From Halanaerobium sp. MA284_MarDTE_T2 (GTDB lineage Bacteria > Bacillota > Halanaerobiia > Halanaerobiales > Halanaerobiaceae): a DNA stretch of 51,364 nt. The position numbers were made by a program, and so were the translations under genes. The notes under the pieces are model-generated. The model had not been told where the DNA came from, searched no databases, and worked only from the letters and a program-made list of their open reading frames with translations. The stretch spans positions 1 through 51,364 of the forward strand of contig NZ_QPJE01000016.1 of assembly GCF_003337245.1 (NCBI RefSeq), given 5' to 3'. This document shows, piece by piece, positions 47,214 through 51,364 of the stretch (positions within the stretch are counted from its first letter, which is position 1; the number at the start of each line of letters is the position of its first letter).

Positions 47214-48446
47214 TTAAACAAATTTTTCGGAGTATTTATGTACCTCTTTTTTGAGTTCTGCAAGGGTTTTTTCATCATCTGAGGCTTTTAATGCTTCAAA
47301 TATAAATTCTCCTATTTTCTTCATATCTTTCTCTTTCATTCCCCGTGTTGTTACAGCTGGTGTTCCTATTCTGATTCCACTTGTTACAAACGGACTTCTT
47401 GTCTCAAAGGGAATTGTATTTTTGTTGACTGTAATTCCTACTTTATCTAGTGCTGCTTCTGCATCCTTACCTGTTATATTCATGTTATTTAAGTCTACCA
47501 GCATCATATGATTGTCTGTTCCACCTGATACAAGGCGCATACCGTAACTGCTTAAGGTCTCTGCAAGCACTTTAGCATTTTTTATTATCTGCTTTTGATA
47601 TTCCACAAATTCATCTGTCAGTGCTTCTTTAAAAGCCACACCTTTTGCTGCTATTATGTGCATTAGAGGACCACCCTGCAGGCCCGGGAAAATTGCCTTA
47701 TCAATATCTTTTGCATATTCTTTTTTACAGAGAATCATTCCTCCTCTGGTACCTCTAAGTGTCTTGTGAGTTGTAGTTGTCACAAAATCTGCTTCCGGTA
47801 CCGGATTTGGATGCAGATCTGCTGCTACTAAACCTGCTATATGAGCCATATCCACCATAAATAGGGCTCCAACTTTATCTGCTATTTCTCTAAATCTGTG
47901 AAAGTTAATAACACGCGGATATGCACTGGCTCCTGCAACAATGAGTTCGGGTTTAACTTCTTCTGCCAATTTTTCTACCTGATCATAATCTATAATTTCC
48001 TTATCTTTTGTTACTCCATAATGGACAAAATTATAATATTTACCCGACATATTTACAGGACTTCCATGAGTGAGGTGCCCTCCATGTGTCAGATCCATGG
48101 CCAGGACTGTTCCTCCGATTGGAACCTGAGAAAAATATACTGCCTGATTTGCCTGTGAACCTGAATGGGGCTGTACATTTACGTGTTCTGCTTTAAAAAG
48201 CTCTTTTGCCCTCTTTATTGCCAGCTCTTCTGCTTTATCTATTACTTCACAGCCGCCATAATATCTTTTATGTGGATATCCTTCTGCATATTTATTGGTC
48301 AACACAGAACCGGCGGCTTCCATTACAGCCTCACTAACAAAATTTTCGGAGGCAATAAGTTCAATATTCTGGGCCTGACGTTTTTCTTCTTCTGCAATTA
48401 TATCAGCCATTTCGGGATCAACACTTTTTAACTCATGCATATGCAT
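47214..48446 (-). CDS. glyA: Serine hydroxymethyltransferase
   Basis: PLP- and tetrahydrofolate-dependent interconversion of serine and glycine. 410 residues from the ATG at 48446, which is 9 bases after AAGGAG; the ATG at 48455 abuts the SD. Seen: [43 protein letters not shown] and the PLP-lysine motif [16 protein letters not shown] single transcription unit by appearance. Confidence 0.97.
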   Translation of the reverse strand: MHMHELKSVDPEMADIIAEEEKRQAQNIELIASENFVSEAVMEAAGSVLTNKYAEGYPHKRYYGGCEVIDKAEELAIKRAKELFKAEHVNVQPHSGSQANQAVYFSQVPIGGTVLAMDLTHGGHLTHGSPVNMSGKYYNFVHYGVTKDKEIIDYDQVEKLAEEVKPELIVAGASAYPRVINFHRFREIADKVGALFMVDMAHIAGLVAADLHPNPVPEADFVTTTTHKTLRGTRGGMILCKKEYAKDIDKAIFPGLQGGPLMHIIAAKGVAFKEALTDEFVEYQKQIIKNAKVLAETLSSYGMRLVSGGTDNHMMLVDLNNMNITGKDAEAALDKVGITVNKNTIPFETRSPFVTSGIRIGTPAVTTRGMKEKDMKKIGEFIFEALKASDDEKTLAELKKEVHKYSEKFV

Positions 48447-48611
48447 AAATCTCATCTCCTTATTTTAATTGTCTTCATAATATTTATTCTATATACAAAT
48501 ATTAAATCCTGCTTAATTTTCTCCATAATATTAAAATTATAGTTAAGTGTGCCTCTCCTCCTAAATCAAAAACAAGATTTAGATGGATTTTTCTTGGCTG
48601 ATTTAGATAAA

Positions 48612-48647
48612 AACAAATAAAAAAACCGGAGTATTAACCACTCCGGT
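48612..48647 (-). terminator. Terminator of the ferredoxin gene
   Basis: ACCGGAGT (48625-48632) pairs with ACTCCGGT (48640-48647), 8 perfect bp with a 7-base loop. The transcribed strand continues with TTTTTTT, 14 bases past the ferredoxin stop. Confidence 0.93.
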
Positions 48648-48660
48648 CCTATTGGAAAAT

Positions 48661-48834
<174 letters not shown>

Positions 48835-48983
48835 CTACATTCACCCCCGCTCTATCACTTATATGTATTTAAACCCTTAAGTACACAAAACTATTATATC
48901 CAGACATCTTTTTAATGTCAACCTGTCAGATATTAATTTATAATATTTTTTGCAATTATACTGACATCATCTCTCAGTACAGG

Positions 48984-50360
48984 CTAAAAGCTGTATCTTA
49001 ATCCTACTGATGTAAAGTCATTATCATCAAATTGACCAAAAGTAGTCTCTCTATCTCCATTAAATATTTTGTGAGACAGCTCAAGATGCAGATCCTGCTG
49101 CAGTTCATAATCTACAGCAGCTTCCAGACTGTAATCATTATCGTTCAGATTATAAATCCAGGTTAATTCTGGAATTATTTTTTCACTGCTGTAGCTGTCT
49201 TTAAGTTTTACAATTGCTCTATGTGAGGTATAATCCCCCTCTGGGTTGTAATCAATATGATTTTTTTGAATCTGTTCATCATCAAGAATTTTTGTGCCTT
49301 TAAACTGAATATTTAAATTAATATTATTTATGGGGAGATCTCTATCTCCACCTATAATCCAGGCTATTCTATTATTTTTTACTGATGGATTATTACCAGA
49401 TGTATCATCTGTTCGATAGTAGGCTAATTCAAAACGGCTGTTTATATCAGCAGCAGCTCCCGCCAATTCAAAACCAAAAATATCTACTTCATCATAGTGT
49501 AAATCAGCATTAGTTAAAATTTTATTAAATTCAGCTGAACTTATACTTGAACTTAAATCTATATTATCTAAACCCTGTTTTAAGGCCTGAGGATTATAAC
49601 TTGGTTCTCTAAGATAACCTTTATAATAGCTGAAACCATAATCCACGCCCTGTCTGCTGTCTGTAAAGCGGAGACCAAATTGATTTTCTTCGCCTTCTAA
49701 AGAATTTTCAAATTTATTTATTATATCTGTCTGTGTATATGGTGTAATAACCGCCAGATCTGAAAGCTCAAACTTATCAGCAAAAGGATTAATTATCCAG
49801 TTTCCAAGTGGGCTATCAGGGTCATCCGCCAGCCTGTGTCCATTAAAATCAGGTGTGTAAACAAATTCAAGACTGGCATTACCTCCCCTAAAGTAGCGGT
49901 CTATTTTTAACATTTCTTCGCCTATCTGCCTATCCTTATATTCTCGATTTATAAAATCACTCATATCTTCTGGATTTAAATTATCAACAACATGAACTTT
50001 ATCTCCTGTGCCCCATATTAGGCGGTGTTTTCCAATTAGAAAATGATATTTATCACCATAGTAGCGGTAATATGCTTCATCAAAATCAATTTCTTCTGCT
50101 GCTCCAGCCTGAAAATCGAGCAGAAATTTAAATTCATGTGTTTTACCAGGGTAAGTAAAATTTATTTCTCCCATTATATTTTCTTCCAAATCACCATTAT
50201 CAGTCATTATCCTGTATTCCGGGAAAAATTCTCCACCTACCTCAACTGATGTTTTTTCATCTCCATAAAAACTGCTTCCATTAAAAGCAGAGATAGAATT
50301 TGTCGCAATTAAAATGAAAACAGCTGCAGTTATAAAAATTAAACTTCTATTTTTAAACAT
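48984..50360 (-). CDS. Outer-membrane beta-barrel protein (DUF1302/porin-like)
   Basis: About 458 residues from the ATG at 50360 (SD GGGGG), with a signal peptide (FKNRSLIFITAAVFILIATN, cleavage near SISAFNG). The body shows alternating strands with RLIWGTGDKVHVVDNLNPED, as in DUF1302-type barrels, and the protein ends GLRYSF, the terminal Phe that BAM recognises. It starts 18 bases after the LolA-like gene. Likely a channel or assembly partner in the outer membrane of a diderm; substrate unknown. Confidence 0.82.
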   Translation of the reverse strand: MFKNRSLIFITAAVFILIATNSISAFNGSSFYGDEKTSVEVGGEFFPEYRIMTDNGDLEENIMGEINFTYPGKTHEFKFLLDFQAGAAEEIDFDEAYYRYYGDKYHFLIGKHRLIWGTGDKVHVVDNLNPEDMSDFINREYKDRQIGEEMLKIDRYFRGGNASLEFVYTPDFNGHRLADDPDSPLGNWIINPFADKFELSDLAVITPYTQTDIINKFENSLEGEENQFGLRFTDSRQGVDYGFSYYKGYLREPSYNPQALKQGLDNIDLSSSISSAEFNKILTNADLHYDEVDIFGFELAGAAADINSRFELAYYRTDDTSGNNPSVKNNRIAWIIGGDRDLPINNINLNIQFKGTKILDDEQIQKNHIDYNPEGDYTSHRAIVKLKDSYSSEKIIPELTWIYNLNDNDYSLEAAVDYELQQDLHLELSHKIFNGDRETTFGQFDDNDFTSVGLRYSF

Positions 50361-50377
50361 TTTAATTTCCCCCTGCA

Positions 50378-51199
50378 TTAACGCCCTGTTTTAAGATACT
50401 GCTGAGTAAATCTTCTGTCACTAATCTTTTTATTATATTCAAGCAGATATTTCCCATTCTGCTGTTTTACATATAATCTTGTGCTGTGGCCTGTGTCTAG
50501 ATTCTTCATTAGTATAGAATACACAGTCCAGACTCCACTTACCTTTTCTACTTTACTTTCCACAACCATCTCTTTATACAATTTTTTAGTGTCTTTATGA
50601 TACATTTCTACTTTTAAAGGTACATAATGTTCTTTTGTCACCCAACTTATTGTTTTAGCATACTGCTCCTCTTCTGGATTTTTTGGTACAGCTTCTACAA
50701 CATAACAATCATAACCATTGATTTCTTCCTCTTTAAGCATCTCATATACAAAATCATCTATCTCTCTGGATTTCATATCATCATATGTAAAATCTGTTCC
50801 CATAAACGAATCTTCACCCTGACCCCCAGATATTCTTCTTACTCTGCCCAAATCAGGAAGATATATCCATTGATCATCATCTTGTCCATCATTTTCAATC
50901 TGTAAAAAACGAGTATTTTTTACAGAAGCTGGTTCATGAAACATCATAATTGTCTGATCTAAATCGTTTTTTATATCAATTTTTTTGGACCAGACCTCAA
51001 CAACCCTGGGCCTCACGTTTCCATTTTCATCTATTAAATCCATACCCATAAGTACATGTCTTGTTTTTCCTGTATCTCTTTCATCAACTCTTTCCATTAC
51101 TTCCCTTCCATCAACAGCATAAACAGATAAACTAGCTGATAAAATTATGGCTGCAGTTATAACCAGGGTGATTTTAACATAATTGTTTCTCCCTTTCAT
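50378..51199 (-). CDS. LolA-like outer membrane lipoprotein-sorting protein family member
   Basis: A 273-residue exported protein: signal peptide 1-28 (ITLVITAAIILSASLSVYA), then a LolA-like half-barrel with DDDQWIYLPDLGRVRRISG and DSFMGTDFTYDDM, typical of the family often found beside RND transporters and outer-membrane barrels. Paired with the barrel gene downstream. Probably periplasmic lipid or lipoprotein handling; it is not classical LolA. Confidence 0.82.
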   Translation of the reverse strand: MKGRNNYVKITLVITAAIILSASLSVYAVDGREVMERVDERDTGKTRHVLMGMDLIDENGNVRPRVVEVWSKKIDIKNDLDQTIMMFHEPASVKNTRFLQIENDGQDDDQWIYLPDLGRVRRISGGQGEDSFMGTDFTYDDMKSREIDDFVYEMLKEEEINGYDCYVVEAVPKNPEEEQYAKTISWVTKEHYVPLKVEMYHKDTKKLYKEMVVESKVEKVSGVWTVYSILMKNLDTGHSTRLYVKQQNGKYLLEYNKKISDRRFTQQYLKTGR

Positions 51200-51238
51200 T
51201 TTCTGTTCCTCCTCTTATAATGTAATTAGTGACACTAA

Positions 51239-51314
51239 TTGAATTGACCCTCCTCGGGGCAAGCCCACGAGGATTCCTGCTTCTTAGAAGTGGTAACCCA
51301 CCATCTCCACAGGC
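51239..51314 (-). mobile_element. Right end of an IS200/IS605-family (TnpB-type) element
   Basis: Read on the minus strand, the sequence after the putative tnpB stop contains CTTCTAAGAAG and AAGCAGGAATCCTCG, then a hairpin TCCTCG/CGAGGA with inner GGGC/GCCC (51251-51273), then GGGTCAATTCAATT. This resembles the structured 3' ends of IS605-type tnpB elements, which also specify the guide (omega/reRNA) scaffold. The left end lies outside the window, so the element is incomplete here. Confidence 0.55.
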
Positions 51315-51364
51315 TTAAAATCCTGTTAGCCCAACAGTATATCCTCTAACTTGCCTTTTGTATT
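51315..51364 (-). pseudogene. tnpB: C-terminal fragment of a TnpB-like protein (partial, runs off the window)
   Basis: One minus-strand frame reads YKRQVRGYTVGLTGF then TAA (51315-51317); past the stop the same frame continues ACGDGG. TnpB proteins often end with a TVGxTGxxACGD-like stretch, so the stop may truncate the protein slightly or be its natural end. Only about 15 codons are visible. Confidence 0.45.

Overview
The window reads as a piece of a low-GC, anaerobic, fermentative diderm Firmicute, most likely Halanaerobium or a close relative (Halanaerobiales). This is inferred from gene content: Firmicute-type regulators and gene order (cggR-gap-pgk-tpiA-gpmI-eno, secG-rnr-smpB-ssrA, rapZ-yvcK-whiA, hprK), a B12-dependent microcompartment, a membrane pyrophosphatase, and two outer-membrane-type proteins (a beta-barrel ending in Phe and a LolA-like protein). 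Every gene I can support lies on the minus strand, so transcription runs from high to low coordinates.

Region 1 (164-22728) is a propanediol-utilisation (Pdu) type microcompartment locus. A mechanosensitive channel is followed by a two-component system: a PocR-domain histidine kinase and a REC-AraC response regulator. A strong terminator comes next, then one long gene train: pduA-B-C-D-E-G-H-K-J, a hairpin, eutJ, a flavoprotein/PduM-like gene, pduN-O-glcG-P-S-T-Q-W(ackA)-U-V and a purine nucleoside phosphorylase. The diol dehydratase (PduCDE) makes an aldehyde. PduP oxidises it to acyl-CoA, PduQ reduces it to alcohol, PduS/PduT are the redox link, PduO and PduGH maintain adenosylcobalamin, and PduW makes ATP from acyl-phosphate. 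No PduL phosphotransacylase, diffusion facilitator or B12-synthesis gene is visible. Departures from the textbook operon include a nucleoside phosphorylase translationally coupled to pduV with an Asp at the purine-selectivity position, a PduH with a long acidic linker and a terminal helix resembling an encapsulation peptide, a PduM-like protein fused to a flavoprotein fold, and a PduT lacking the cluster-ligand cysteine.

Region 2 (22738-29737) holds tmRNA (ssrA), smpB, rnr, an HD-domain hydrolase, a hotdog thioesterase, a membrane pyrophosphatase and secG. Region 3 (29738-37590) is a glycolytic operon under CggR, with a promoter and tandem operator visible upstream of cggR, preceded by a 550-base gap holding two tiny ORFs. 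Region 4 (37591-47040) carries rpoN, whiA, yvcK, rapZ, a squalene/phytoene-synthase-like protein, a membrane-anchored protein with a glucodextranase-C-like domain, hprK, a ROK glucokinase and a HAD phosphatase: mostly carbon and envelope control. Region 5 (47041-51364) has glyA, a small 2[4Fe-4S] ferredoxin, the outer-membrane pair and, at the right edge, what looks like the 3' end of an IS200/IS605-family tnpB element.

Start sites were adjusted where a Shine-Dalgarno (SD) sequence clearly favours an internal start. All functional calls rest on reading translated sequences and remembered family motifs; no database search was run.
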